From positions 48,135,001 to 48,199,000 of the forward strand of contig CM059582.1 in assembly GCA_030407085.1 (NCBI GenBank): 64,000 bases of DNA, read 5' to 3'. Position 1 is the stretch's first letter; each line of letters opens with the position of its first letter. The notes beneath the pieces are model-generated. The model made no database searches. It was given only the letters and a program-made list of their open reading frames with translations, and was not told the DNA's origin. The position numbers and the translations under genes are program-made. Below, one piece after another: positions 12,264 to 31,562 of this stretch. This DNA is from Trichopria drosophilae. Lineage: Eukaryota; Arthropoda; Insecta; Hymenoptera; Diapriidae.

Positions 12264-14820
12264 GATTGGTTCATCTACAGCCTTAAATCTTCATTCTAAT
12301 AATAATTACTACGAAGTGAACCACAAAACTTTAATTAATAACTTGAACTAAACTCCTGTAGATAACCTACTCGAATCCGACCGTGTTAACGTGTCTGCCT
12401 CTCAGTAAGAATACTATTTCTGATTAGGTTATGGCCGATGTTCTATCGAGCTAATCCAATTTAAAAACAGACTAAAACAAATACCTGATCGGAAAAATCT
12501 AAATGGATCCCAGACAGGCCACCGCTTTCGTCCGAGTCAGATGAGGTCAATACTACTATCTACACTTGAATGAATAAAAAACGACTTATCTTCAGCGAAA
12601 TGTGGGTTATCATCAATTAGTAAGGTTTCTACGGACAAATAATACGAAAAATACCGATTCATTAGTAAAATTCTACTAATCTACAAGTAGATATTGATTT
12701 TCTTAGTTGAATAGTTTGTAGAATTAGTAATAAATTAATAGGTTTCAACTTTTTATCAGCAAAAAGGACTACTGATTTATTTAGTAACTCACTTTTTATT
12801 TTCTTATTGGTAGTTTTTAACTAATTCAGATTTAGAGAGTACACGAGAACGGCATCAGTTTATTAATAAATCGGTTACAAATTTACTACGATCAATAAAA
12901 TACGCGGAACTCTAATATTGTTATTCAGTCATTTTCGGGTTTAATTTTGTACGTTCATTATTTCCACAGCGATTAAATTAGTTCGCGAGGAACACGCAAT
13001 CCTCTTTTTTGTTGTATCAAGTAAATAACCCTACTAACATTAATACAAATTTGTTTACCGTTCCACAGAAAGTAGTGTCCTTATATATCTTTCTGTATTT
13101 GAATGGATTGATTGCTTTTTTTTGAAACATTGTGGATCGATCCCCGTTTCCATCTAGCCTTTTTAAATATTTCCTGCACGCCGATTGGCTATAGCCTTAG
13201 GAAAAATAATCAAAACCCTTAACCCTTTCCTTGCTACGCAATAAAGCAATCGGGAATTATTAGGGTATTGCACCTGAAAATAAATTTACACTTTGTATTC
13301 AGGGAATACCCGTCAAAATAACAATAGAGAATTAACAAGTATAATAATATAATCGCACGTATGTGCTTGTACACTGTAAGTAGAAACAGGCTAATCGATT
13401 AGACATTATAAATTTTAAGGACGTTTTTTTTCAAACTTCCTTTTCTTTAAGAAAACTAATTTTATGTTTAAATATGAATATTAATGTCTCTTTTTACTAC
13501 TACGCTAATCATAAAGGTTACATCTTAATGAGTATTGAATCAATAATTCCCTGGGCAATATCCTTTACCAATCATATCTTATGATATCTTATGATAACAT
13601 TTTTTAATCCAAATTTGATCCACGCAACGGTATATTCGAAATTCCGTGACTTTGTGAATGAAGTATTTTTTACACTTTGTAAAGAAAAACATTGTTGGGA
13701 AGCTGCATTTCATTCTAAAATTTTCTTTGTCATTTGTTCAAATGTATTCTTTCCAAATCGACCCATTTTGATTTTGCAAACTTTTAATAGTGGTTTGGAA
13801 AAATGACATAAGTAACTTTTGCAATAAGTACAATGAAACAATTCTGTCTTGTACATAAAAAAGCCTAAAACTTAAATCACGAATTTTTAAAGAAAGAAGT
13901 CCACAAAAAATTACTATACGTTAATTAATTAAATAATTTCTATTAAAGGTTATATTTATAAATCTCATTTAAACAAAGAAGCCAACGGCTGGGCACAGGG
14001 TTGTAGATCTATCGACTCCTTGCAGGATTTATCACAGAATAAAAATACTTCATAAGGAACAACATGGAGAGTTGTTTACTACTAATGTACTATCAAATAG
14101 CGAACATTATAAATTTTAAATTCATGTTTTTAAAATTTTAACGATTCACATTTGGTGTTTTCTATAAACACCTTTGCGAAATTGATAAAAGTCTCTCGAA
14201 AATGTATTGCAATTTATTTCACTTATCGGAGTTTCAGTCACATCTCTTGAGATTTTTTAGAGTGGCTGGAAAGTTGATATGGATAATTCTATCTTCGATT
14301 TCAATCAGACTAATTGTTGCCCTTAGGTTCATTAATATCAATTAGGTTCACACTCATTGCTTGATTTTGCAGACTAGAAGAAAATAAATGTCTGAAATAT
14401 ATTGTACATTCTCAATTTCAAAATAAGGATCCTTTAGTCGATTAATTAAGAAGTTCATTAATTCCTTCATTATATTACTTTTTCAATATGTACGTGGAAG
14501 CATACGACTATAGTAGACAAATTAGATTAATTAAGAATAGCTGAAATTATCGTTCATTTACTATTATTTCACATATTTTACGCCTACTAGTGATAACTGT
14601 TTGTATAAGGTAGATAAACATTTATTAGTGTTTAATAAAGTACCAGGAGATGTTACTATTTAAGGCATTATTAAAAATTATAATATTTACGTGACGTAAA
14701 GGTTGACATTCCATCCAGTTTTCATTTGATGGACATAAAAGTGTAGGGGGAAATAATAATAAACAAATGTTTGATGTAAATGTATTTTTTTTATTTAACT
14801 TCCAAAACTATATAGTACTA
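12264..14820. other. Non-coding stretch
   Basis: No gene is supportable. Slightly less AT-rich patches occur near 12.4-12.6 kb and 13.1-13.2 kb but carry no recognisable coding or RNA signature. Confidence 0.45.
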
Positions 14821-15024
14821 CACAGAGTGAAAAAAACTTTAATGGAACCATGAAGTAGTAGAAAGGTTGTAGTTGATATTTGAGGTTCTTTACGAATGAT
14901 TTAAGTACCAGAAAAAATTTTATTGTGCTATTTACAATGGAAATAGTTGATTTAACATACTTTTTGTATTAATACGTTTTATTATTATAAAATGGTTCCA
15001 TTAACCATTTTCTTTCTCCCTGTG
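14821..15024. mobile_element. MITE with CACAGAGTG/CACAGGGAG termini
   Basis: A 204 bp segment begins CACAGAGTGAAAAAAACTTT. Its right end, reverse-complemented, begins CACAGGGAGAAAGAAAATGG. Just inside, ATGGAACCAT on the left is answered by ATGGTTCCAT on the right. It is non-coding, and its ends resemble the elements at 9338 and 19299. Confidence 0.55.
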
Positions 15025-15189
15025 TACTAACGGACTATAAAATAGTGAATGTAATAATTTTTAAATTAATATTATTCAAATTTTAATGATTGAAGTCAAA
15101 TAACTCAAAATCTCGTATAATAGACTTATGTCTTATTTGCATCAGAGATATGTATAAATGCATATATGTACCACCTATATATTATAAAA

Positions 15190-15540
15190 TAGTAATTAAG
15201 TCACGACCTTCGGATAGAAAAGTCGACAGTATTTGATTCGAGAAAATACAACCTGTTGGCTAATCGGAAGAGAGGCAGCCCCATACTATTCGACATTTTA
15301 ATTAAAGACCTATGATTGGAGCACCATCGGCACACTAGCTCACGATGTCATTGGACGGCCAAATCTATTTTCGAAAAATGTCACACAGCCAAAAGTGCAC
15401 TAGACGCATCGGGTGTTAAATCTCAGTCAGCGTCTTAGAAAACTGAAAGCCGTACAAACAATTAGCCGGTTGATCAATCACTGGTAACCGTAGTTAACAT
15501 TGCGTTGCTCTGCATTTCCGTGTTTTCTATGTTGAGAAAA
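15190..15540. other. CpG-richer patch, possible promoter or non-coding exon
   Basis: This stretch is clearly less AT-rich and richer in CpG than its neighbours and has no long open frame. A TCAGTC initiator-like word lies near 15423. It could be a promoter or first exon, for example of an upstream PKC isoform, but no convincing exon could be delimited. Confidence 0.2.
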
Positions 15541-17020
15541 CTGACATTTAATGTTGTAGGAATGATGATTAAAAAATAGTTCATTTTTTGCTTTGCTATC
15601 GAATTTTCTATTTATTATTTTTAATTATTGTTAAAAAATGACAAAACATGTGATTTGAGGAAGGCAATCAAAATACATCATAGCCAATTTAGTAAATATC
15701 ATTTGCTACTTCATTTGCACAGTTTTTAATTGTTTTATTAAATAACTATGTCCATGACCACATGTAAATAGGGTTCAGAATTAGTTTCCAGTGTACTTAA
15801 ACTAATATGATTTATAGAAATAGCATTTATGTATGAAAAGTGTTTAGTTGTGTTGTGTAAATGATAGTATTGCTTTGAGAATATAAAATACCAAAAATTT
15901 AGTGGGTAATTTCAAACGCAAATGACCAGGTGCATGCGAAATTTAACTGAACTGGATGTATAGTATATCTCCAATGAAATCTTATTTTACAAAAAATTGA
16001 GTGTTTTCTGGCAGTTTTTACAAAAATAAAAAAAAATTCTACGAAAAATAAGTTTTTGTTACTCCTCATTCATGTCGATGATCATTATCCTCAACGATGC
16101 AGATAACGTTTGGAAATTTACAATGGTGGATCCAATATGGCCGTCGAAAAATTAAAACCTAATATTTGTCAATAAAAAGCTATTAAGAAACGCAGTTTTT
16201 CCTCAAGGAACCGGTTATTTGATTTGCCATATTAAATTTTAAAAACTAAAAGTCTCTCCTTACTTTACTATATTCTGAGATGGGTAGAAACTATAATATT
16301 TGAGTTCGTTTAGATATATGTGGACTTTATTCAATTAATTATTTAATTAGATGTGCATTTTATATTTCAAGAGGACTACTAAATTAACAAGTTTGTTTAA
16401 TTCTAGAGAAAAACTTCTAGAATAATTATCCTTTTCCTAAAAAATTATACTTGATTTCTAATCTATTAAAAATTGTCGTAAAATTTCATTCAACATTAAT
16501 TTCTTTTATTTTATGTTTAATAAATGGCATGGCATTTTAATTGAAATATAATATAATTTTCTTTATAAATTTAGTGTGAACATATTACACGAGTAGTTAA
16601 TATTCAGTCGGCAAGACCTGGACCAGATTAGATGTTATAGACGTTCTTGGAACAAATTCAATTTTGCTTATTTATGGTCACACTTGTTAAGTACATGTTA
16701 GTGACATATTCTGTAATCGCAAGACGTTAATTCACATGACTTCGGTTTAGTTAACAAATTAATTACGATACTAAAATTGAACAAAATTATATCTCACATT
16801 AATAATAATAATAGCAGTTCTGTGTCTTAAAGTTTTATTGTAATACATTGATTTTGATTTAATGTAATTTAGAAATAAGAAGTAAATGCCGCAGTACGTA
16901 CAAACACTATTTTAACCAAAGATAACATTCTTTTCTTTTTATAAGGCCACTGTCAGAGATTTTGGTTGTTTCTAAATTTCTCTTTTGAAAATAAAAATGG
17001 TCAGTAATATAGATGAATTG
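15541..17020. other. Non-coding stretch
   Basis: I see no gene. Around 16119-16150 there is a short match (GGTGGATCCAATATGGCCGTC) to the GATCCAAGATGGCC repeat found as a tandem array at 51.3-51.7 kb. Confidence 0.45.
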
Positions 17021-17150
17021 CACGGAAAAAAATGTTCAGAGGATACAGCCAGAAATATGGTTACTTCTGGCAAAAATATAGCTGGATTTGCCATATTATG
17101 GCTGAAATAACCATATTTCTGGCTGTATCCTCTGTACATTTTTTTCCGTG
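17021..17150. mobile_element. Short palindromic MITE with CACGGAAAAA termini
   Basis: A 130 bp element. About 45 bp of each end are nearly perfect inverted copies (CACGGAAAAAAATG, then CAGAGGATACAGCC, then AGAAATATGGTT), leaving a loop of roughly 40 bp. It shares its terminal decamer with the element at 3064-3299. It has no coding capacity. Confidence 0.75.
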
Positions 17151-17221
17151 TAAGTTAATGCCTTATGCCGAGCAAGTCACGATGAAATTACTAAAATAAC
17201 CAACTTAATTTTTGAAAAAAT

Positions 17222-17396
17222 TAGTCTTCTAGCAATATTTTTCTCTGACGTTGGAAACTCGTCCGCCCAATTAAAGATAACTGCAAATAAGCGAGAAAAA
17301 TTCTATTTCGCAAAGATGGTACAGATGGACCTATTTCAAAAATTTCGATTGTTTTTGATAAAGAAAAAAATTACGGTCAAACTCGAGAGATGCGTT
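17222..17396 (-). mobile_element. Third, diverged copy of the tRNA-derived SINE body
   Basis: This stretch follows the left arm of the 11.7-12.3 kb pair block by block: GACGTT, GGAAACTCG, GCAAATA, GAGAAAAATTCTATTTCGCAAAGATGG, the T-rich run, GATTGTTTTTGATAA, and ACTCGAGAGAT. Identity is clearly below that between the two arms. The tRNA-like head is absent after CTCGAGAGATGCG. Confidence 0.5.
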
Positions 17397-17444
17397 ATAA
17401 ACAAATAATGTACATTTTCAGACTATGGTTTAACTTTCAATATT

Positions 17445-17458
17445 GGGGGGGGGGGGGG
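17445..17458. repeat. G14 homopolymer
   Basis: Fourteen consecutive G residues in otherwise AT-rich sequence. It may be a real mononucleotide microsatellite or an assembly or base-calling artefact. Confidence 0.9.
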
Positions 17459-19298
17459 CGGTACATTATTCTTTACTTGGAAGTAATGCACATTTCTACC
17501 GGAAATTAAAACATATGTTATGGTTTAAAGAACACTATTACATTTATATAGCTATAGTATAATGTATCGTTACACATTGTACAACCTCTTAATTACAAAA
17601 AAAAAGTCTAGTCCTGGAGAATTTGTCGTGCAACGTTGAGTATTACTAGTTTCATTATAGCATCAGACACATCCTTGTTTTAAAGATTTTTCACATTCCA
17701 CGTAAATAAACAAAAAATTGTCTTGTTCAATATAACGTCAAATTTTTCTTAACGTTTAATTCTTAAATATGAATAATTCCATAGGATTTTTTCTGTTATA
17801 AAATATTGTTATATACATTAATTTTTTTGGTTCAACATCATTATTTTTCGTTGTTTCAACTTTTTTTCTTGTGCAATTTTTCTTTCTCTTGTAATGAGTT
17901 TTGTTTTCCTAACTCTATAAAACAACGATGATTTGAATTTTGAAATACCTAAATGAATCAGTTTTTTCCACTTAAAGGTTGATCTTTTTTTATGTCCATC
18001 CATTTTCAAGTAATGAGTAACGTTGACATGCAGAATTTCCTATGTACTGCAAATACGAAAGATGGTTAAGAAATATTTTTTCTGGCTTACCTTTGATCCG
18101 TGCGATTTGAAAAATTTGAGTGGAGTTTGGGGCTGTTTCGATTTTGGGATCTTTTAATTTATCAATTTTTTCAGCGTCAGATAAATACATTGAAAACATA
18201 TTGATTTTACTATCGAGTACTTAACTGTTAACTGTTCATACCGTTGCATCAGATGCACTTTTACCATGCCCAGAAGTTGAAAAACTCCAAGTGAACAGTT
18301 TGATGGCCAATTTTTTACTTTCTGCACGTCTACTTTACAATTATTTTACGAAATGTATCTGTTGACAAGACCTTACAAAACTTATTTTTACAATTAATTT
18401 AGAAAATCGATTTTTTTAATTAGAAATTTAAATTATTCTTAGAAAATTGAAATGATCCAAGAAAACCAAAACCTACAAAGTTGGACATTTTTATGTTCAA
18501 TTCCAAAGACCTACAATTTTTATAAAACTATTTAATGTGAATGTTTCATTTTATTTAATTATTGATGAAACTTCAATTACCTAGTGCACATACAGCCAAT
18601 TTACGTTATTTAAAACAATTGACAAAGAATGTATTTTGATGAATTTTTTTTTCAACGCTGTTTTTCCCCAATTAAACTAAATTATTAGAAGAGCAATGCG
18701 ATTTAAGTTAGAACACGTCTAAAATTACCGTTCATACTGGTAATACAGGATTGCCGAACAATTTTCTAGGCGTGCTATTCTTGTTTTTTTAAGTTCATGC
18801 ACTTTTTCCTTTGATCAATTCTTAATGATATGCCTGCGATATTTTATGAGGCACATTAACCAGTTAATTGTAATTTTCATCGGCATTGCAAAAGGAAGAG
18901 TTTACATGTTCCTAAACGTGACTTTTTCAAAGCTTATTTTTACAAATTAGTTAAGTAAAAAAAAACATTTTTTGGAATAATTTGGTATCTGCAGTAGAGT
19001 TTTTAATGCCTTTTTTAATATAAGGCACATTCATAATTTCAAAATAGTTTCAAAGTTTGGTTACTGAACATGTCTCCATATGATGTTGAGAAAGATGGAA
19101 ACAGACTTATTTATTATATAGCTCTGAAGCGTAAAAATTTCTATACTAGTACACACGAGCATAATACAATCTTGGCATATCTGAAGTAAATTGCGAATGT
19201 CTGACTATCAGTATGAAGAAAATCTATAAAATAGTGTTTGTAAGTGTATTTTGAAGAAATTTCTTGTATACACTGATAATGCGTAGCCTCAGCCTCTA
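17459..19298. other. Non-coding stretch with two short basic open frames
   Basis: Two overlapping minus-strand frames near 17818-18199 look more protein-like than background. One is very basic (starting MDGHKKRSTFKWKK). They cannot be spliced into one protein with the visible donor and acceptor, and I recognise neither. Otherwise nothing was seen. Confidence 0.35.
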
Positions 19299-19529
19299 CA
19301 CTGAGAGAAAATGTATAACAATTACTATTTTGACTAGGACTCCGAGCACAAAACTGAAATCATGTTAATTTTTACTATTATTTTAGTAAATTTTTCTATC
19401 CAGATAGGACTTTTGTCTATAAAAAGTAGGAAAGTTTACTAAAATAATGATAAAAATCAACATGATTTCAGGTCTGTGCTCGAACTCCTAGTCAAAATAG
19501 TAAAAATTGTTCTACAGTTTCTTTCAGTG
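19299..19529. mobile_element. Palindromic MITE with CACTGAGAGAAA terminus
   Basis: A 231 bp element. The left end reads CACTGAGAGAAA. The right end reads TTTCTTTCAGTG, whose complement is CACTGAAAGAAA. The inverted match continues through GACTAGGA and GAGCACA blocks, AATCATGTT, and ATTATTTTAGTAAA, so most of the element is a long imperfect hairpin. It is non-coding. Confidence 0.75.
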
Positions 19530-20219
19530 TAGTAACCTAAAGACTCTAACAATACAATAGAATACATCATGGCGTTACAAATGTTGTAGTGGTTATTAAG
19601 TTAATTTAATGGACTTAATGTTAAATTTCAAGAGATATGGTTAAAGCATATGTTTTTTTTTTCTAAAAATATCGAAATTAGTTAATTGATATACAAAAAC
19701 AGAATGAAAAAAAAAGCAACATCAAATATCTTGATTTGCGTTTGGGTTCTGATTTACCCCGTTTGTTTTGTTTAGTTATTATCAATATTTTTATTTTACC
19801 TCGACTTACCCTATATCGTAGAAACGCAGAATACGATAGGAAATTTAATTGTCCAGTTTATCCGATGGTATAACGTTGAAAACGTTTATTAGTTATTTTT
19901 TAAAAAATGGCGATGGATTTTGATCAAAAGTATTTCGCTGTAATTTTTATAGCTGACGTGTACTGTCAAGTTGATTATCAATAAAACAGTTTTAATTCTT
20001 GCGTTAACGGATTAAATCGATCCTATTTAATATTTTGGTAAAAAATACTTGTTGCATTCAGCAATAAACAAAAAAAAAAGAAGTATATGTTATTGTAGAA
20101 TGAGTGATCATAAAAAATATAGAAAACATGTGCAATCTATCAGTATAACGATCTCAGACTGATTGAATTACTGGACTAATGAAGGTGTTGAAATCGTTTA
20201 TTGAAGACAATTCATTCTA

Positions 20220-20446
20220 GAGTAATCGGTTGTGAGAGCAAAAGAAAATGAAAGAACGGCAGTAGAGACTCGCGGTGAACTTGCATCAATATTTTTAGAA
20301 CCGGTAGTGTTCTACGTCAGGTTTTGATGTACCGCAGCTGTCTCATCCCGCAGACCGCATCACGAACCACGTCATTTTTACAGGCGATTTCATTGTTCTT
20401 AACTGGTGTTGTTCGCTAACCGTTTTTGTTCGCTACTGGCTACAAT
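20220..20446 (+). promoter_or_regulatory. Candidate first exon/promoter of a kinase-only PKC transcript
   Basis: This 227 bp patch is far less AT-rich than its flanks and ends in a strong donor (CAAT|GTAAGTAA at 20446/20447), 450 bp before the first recognised PKC exon. Joined through the possible microexon CACAAG (20701-20706, flanked by CTTTTCAG and GTAAGATC), its frame runs open into the PKC exon but has no ATG, so it would be 5' UTR or part of a longer coding exon. It could instead be a coincidence of splice-like words. Confidence 0.3.
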
Positions 20447-20895
20447 GTAAGTAATGGCCCTCTTGTATCTTCACTTAATTTTTTTTATCAATCACGTGTT
20501 GTGTTGTATTTATGTGCATGCCTTGCAGTTTTTAGTTTGAGTGCAGCATGTGGTTGAGTATCTGAAATTAATTATTTATATCACTTTCTAGCATGTTACT
20601 ATTTGGATCGAAGTTTTCATTTTTTTAGGCATGTTTAACAATAATAGTTCTATAACATAATATATTGCCTTAAGATTCCTTTTATTGACTGTCTTTTCAG
20701 CACAAGGTAAGATCAGTTTTATTATCATACTCTCATCTATTCTTAAATTTTAAATACATTTTATTCGTATTTATAATATAGAAATGTGCAGAATATATAA
20801 GTACAGAGATATAACTTTTAATATACATCCAATCATTTGCGTTATTCTTTCTTTCGTGTACATCTAAAAATAACTACTTTTTGCTCCTTTTGCAG

Positions 20896-26786
<5,891 letters not shown>

Positions 26787-29700
26787 TAACGCTGAGCTTT
26801 CCCGTTTAGCATAAATTTTAATTGTCGCCCAGTCAGAAAAATACGATTGTTAACGTCTTTAATGTTTCCGACTGTTTAAATAATAAGACATTTTATTGTT
26901 TGCACTGAAAGGCAAGCAGACAAGATAATTTAGTTTTTTTGTATCAAATTTTATATGTATTTCGACCATATACAAAAAGTACTAAAGAAAATTTTCTAAG
27001 GACAAAATATCCAACATTAATTTGCGATTTTCAAAAATTCAGTACTCTAGTATGAAATGGTTGTAAATCTTCGTATGCAGAAGTATTATTCAAACAGTTA
27101 CGGAAAGTCAAATGAAGTTATAACGATGTAAATATTCTGATCTCAAAATGGGACAAAAATTTTGATCCATCATTATTCAGTTAAATTGAATTTAATTGAT
27201 ATGACATTGCTGATTACATTACCGCAAAAAAACCATATGTGTACACGAAAAAAGTAGATATCACTGTTACATTAGTAGTAAGAGGTGGACCTTTCTTTTA
27301 TACGTTCTACAAATACTCATCTTGTTTGCCTTACTATTTGCATAGTAAGAACATCTTTAAGAAAGTAATTGTTTGGGGCACACCGTGCTACTTAAGTAGT
27401 GATAACTATGGATTTTTCGTGTGACAAAAAAAATGTAATGGGTAAAGCTTCAAAAGTGTAAACAGCATCGTCATTAATCACACAAACAAAGCAAACTGAC
27501 TCCATGTTGGAGAACTCGTATTTTTAATACAACTAATACTTTTATAATAAGCATTGAAAGTTTATTTGATCATAGAAATTTGTCATGTAGGATTTTTTAT
27601 AAAAAGAAGCAAAATAGCTTAGCAGTATTTAATATACCGTCTCCTTATTGAAATTAATAACTTCCGTACCATAAAAATAATGTAGTTAATTTACACCAAT
27701 TTAATTAGAATTCTTAATCAGTCGGTCTATGAAAAATGTAACGTAATTTATTTTAAGATGCCTGTATATAATAATCTTTAGTTTCCAAATGGCTTCTTTT
27801 TTAAATGTCGCGTTTACATATTTCCGTTATTTTATTAAACTTAGATTTGGAAGATGCGCGGGAAAGAAAAATTTTATTAATTAATTTGTAGAAAGTTTTC
27901 ATATATGTGGGAACGAGAAGACGTAACTTCTCATTGCTCAAAGCACAGTCGGTCGCGAGATACGACAAATTTGTACAGATCACACAATCCACCACACTAA
28001 TATAACATTCAGATCCGACATTTCATCTTGTGAGTTTTCTTTTTGTTACTTCTTTTTGACTATTATGTACGAACTGCGTTAGTCGACGAACGTATCTCAT
28101 TCAGTGACACATTGCATTGAATGATGACGTAATAGAAATAATGTTTGTTAATAAATTATGAATTATTTATCTTACACGTGTCTTCATTTATGAAATTCTG
28201 TCCTTCTTCAATTGTGACTTAAATCACGTAGGTCTACCGAAAAAATAAATATTGATCTGGGTAGAAGACCACATTATTCCTATGCATTTTGACCCCCTGA
28301 GAAACTGCTTGGTGATTTTTCTCCCTCCACTTTCCATATTTATCACTGCAAAAGTTCACTCCATCCTCTTCCATATCGATTTTTGTTCAAAGCAAGGATT
28401 ATGATACTACTCAGAGTGACCAATGGAAGTAGTTCATTAAAAAATCTTAGAACAATAAATACATCATATCAGGCCATACAATTTATCCGATTTGCAACCA
28501 AAATGTCCGTTTTGACCATCAACTTTCAACGACGTATTACTATCTACTTTCATTCTCCAAAAATATTTGATACTATATTTGATGCTATTTTCTAAAAAAA
28601 AAAAACAAAAAAATCTTTACCCCATGATTTTTTTTAATTAAAAAAAGGGTGGCTTTTAAGGGTATTTTTTCTTTTTAAAGTTCAGTTTTTAACGTGAAAT
28701 ACACCACGATATGCGACAAAATGAATAAAAACAGGGCGGTGTCGAGGTCCAATCTATAAACTTATGTGTCACGGTTTAAATTTCGTGTCACCTTTAAATT
28801 TCGTATCACTGTTTATTTTTGAGCATTTTTATTTTATTTATCTGCGTTTAAACTGGTCAACATTGTTAAGTATACTCCAAATATATCGACTAATATATAT
28901 AATGCATCATTGATGAGATAAAAGTACGAAATTCATACCTTTTAAACTGAAAAATATGTCAAAACGCCTAAAATAAAGTGTCTCTACAGTAATTTTTATT
29001 CACGTTTGGTTCTGTCGCGATTTCAGCGTTTCTTTAATCTGTCTGGATTTTTTACGCGTACTAATAGACAAAACAAAGAATTTGCACCCTTATAGAGTTA
29101 TGTGCCCTTTTCAAAAAGGCTGAAAAGAGTGCATTTAAAATGTGTCCCTCGTTTTTTCAAAAAAACAATTTTAGTTCATTTTTCACTTATTGAACGTGCA
29201 GCATATTTTTAATCGTTACGAGTCAAAAGTAATAATTTTGTACACAGAAAAAGGAGGAAATCCAGACGTCATTTAAGAATGTGCTCACAAGAGAAGTCAA
29301 AAAAATATATGCTTGAAGTTAAAAAGCACTTTGCGTAACTGGTTAAAATAATGGTCATTTTTCAATGGCACGCCGTCAATTGAAAAAGAACATTATTTGC
29401 AACATGCGTGATCGTTTGAAAAGTGCAAAATAGATGTAACATAAAAACGCTATCATCTAATAATGTTTTTAACCCTTTGTATCACGATGGTAAATAACGT
29501 TTTCTTTGACTTTTCATTATTAAAAGTCCAGTTAACGCATTCATGTCAATTTTTTACGATTTTCTGTACGTTTAGTGATAAAATAACATATATAAATGGT
29601 AAGAAGACATTATTGTTTATTGTTTAGGTAGTATAAATAAAAAATATGAAACAATTCCGGTTTTTTCGAAGAAATTCATTATTGGCAATGTTTTTCGTGA

Positions 29701-30859
29701 TAATTGCTTAAAATTTTTAACTCGAGGATTTTCGGGGTCTCTGATTACCAGAAGATGCAAAATTTGCACGTATCATGTAATCACTTTTTCTTAGAACCGC
29801 ACAGCTGGTCTGTTGATAAGCATACTTACAAAAATAGAAAAACAAAAACTCTAAAACAATAAAGAAAAAGTCTAAACCTCCCAGTAATAAAAAACGGAAT
29901 ACGGAAAAACATACGGAAATGTACTAAAATGTAATTATATAATAAATTTCTATCTAAAAACATGATATTTGTTGTATTTTATTGAACGTATATAATTCTC
30001 AAACCAACATGTATCTGAATGCATACCAATGCAAAAATTGTATAATTTCAGTACTTTTTAATAAAAATTTTACATTCAAATTGATAATCGCATGTAGCAA
30101 TTTCTCAAATGAAAGCACTTTCTTGATGTGCAGTTCAGTTAGTGTTCACATTTTCGAAATTTAATATGGCGGCTTCAAAATAGCAGCTCCAAAATGGCGA
30201 ACGTCTCCTCTAAATTTTAAGAGTTAAGATCACTAACATCAAAATTCTCAGATGATAATTTTCACTCTTCAGGGTTGCTTAAAAAATGAAGCACACTGCG
30301 TCATTTGTTACCTCTTAATCTATATGACAACATATAAAAATTCCAATAATGTGCTTAACACATAAAACTTTTTTGATTTTTCAAAATTCAAAGGTTTCGC
30401 GGATTTGCCCATATATTTCGCCATGTTAGCAATGTACGTAATTATTACTTAAAAATTCAATATTTATACTAAAGTAAATAGCTATTTTGTACGATGGAGG
30501 TAAACGTTATTGTTTCCCGGATTGCAATGAACATTCGCATAAAAAAATTCACCTAGTATAAAGTTGTCCAATATTTACATATGTGAAGGTAAGAAATTCC
30601 ATGTAAATATAATTTAGTGTCATGACAGGGCGATCGATCGATGCATATATGCATCCACGTATACTTCATTAGACGTAAAAGTCTTAGAAGCATATCTACT
30701 TTTCAATGCATTCATATAAGGTAGAGTTATTACCATTGTAAGTCACTTATCTACCTCAATACAACTTGTCCAATGAAAGTTTCTTTTACTGTTCACATAA
30801 ATTAATGGAAAATCAATGCTAAAGACACTTTTTGTAAGTTAGCACACTTTAATTACCCC
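26787..30859. other. Intergenic stretch between PKC and the ionotropic receptor
   Basis: It is AT-rich with no supportable gene. It contains the small inverted-repeat element at 27244-27421. A GGGGTCTCTGATTACCAGAAG fragment near 29736 and GGCGGCTTCAAAATAGC near 30166 match the dispersed CTGATTACGAAT/GATCCAAGATGG repeat. Confidence 0.5.
27244..27421. mobile_element. Small MITE-like inverted repeat (CACGAAAAA ends)
   Basis: The left end reads CACGAAAAAAGTAGATATCAC and the right end, reversed, reads CACGAAAAATCCATAGTTATCAC, followed inside by AGTAGTAAG-like and ACTTAAGTAG sequence. A 61-codon open frame across it is unlike any protein I know and is best read as chance. It is possibly related to the CACGGAAAAA elements. 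Confidence 0.4.
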
Positions 30860-30979
30860 GACAGTGTCTCCAGCTCTGAGAATTGGTTATGTGTTATTGT
30901 AAACCGGAAGTACACGAAAGTTACCTTTTGCAGTGAGCGTCGTGAAGTCACCGAAGTAAGAAATGAGACGAAGTTGCAA
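30860..30979 (+). promoter_or_regulatory. Candidate 5' UTR exon and promoter of the ionotropic receptor
   Basis: A less AT-rich 120 bp patch ends in TTGCAA|GTAAGT (donor at 30979/30980). An acceptor TACATTTCAG at 31542 lies 21 bp before the receptor's ATG, which would make this a non-coding first exon joined across about 560 bp. Confidence 0.4.
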
Positions 30980-31562
30980 GTAAGTTTTTTCTTGAAGTAA
31001 ATTTCGAATTATAATTATTTATAAATGTACAATATATGACCGTAGTCAAAAAATGATCATACTGTAAAATAAATATAAAATAAACGTTTTAAGAATGTAA
31101 AAAATGTTTTCATATATTTGAAGGTAGACAAACATAGCGGAGAGTTGCAATCCTCTACGTTTTTCCACCTTTAAAATATTTACAATGTTTATTTGACATT
31201 TATTCTGAAGATGGCTCCAATTCCAAATCCAAAGAGCCAAAAACGTTAAAATTGTTTTTTATAATAAATTTGTATACGAATTTTTTAATTCTAACCTATG
31301 CATAACGATTAAACTGTAGAAACATATTTATTGCGAAAACATGTCAACTAAACCACCAGAAGAATTTAGTTTGAAGCTTTCAGCAGAACCTTACCAGATC
31401 ATTTTCGAATAAGATGTTAAATATTTTGTTTTAGATTAGAGTCATTTAACATATTATTTAACATTTTTGCCTGACATTTTTTCAATCCAAGTATAATAAA
31501 CATTTGTATCGCATTACATATGGTATTTTCTTCTACATTTCAGATCCAAACAAAACATAATA

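Noticed and set aside
17818..18199. Minus-strand short frames (MFSMYLSDAEKIDKLK... and basic MDGHKKRSTFKWKK...) with a GTAAGC donor and TTTGCAG acceptor between them.
   Set aside because: The donor and acceptor phases do not join the two frames (stops follow in every combination tried), and neither frame is recognisable. A real small gene remains possible but is not supported.
1..20895. Search for PKC C1 (H-C2-C2 zinc finger) or C2 exons upstream of the kinase exons.
   Set aside because: No stretch with the expected Cys/His spacing and splice flanks was found by eye. Short exons could have been missed, so absence is not proven.
27239..27424. 61-codon open frame with membrane-like composition.
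   Set aside because: It coincides exactly with a small inverted-repeat element and lacks any family resemblance.
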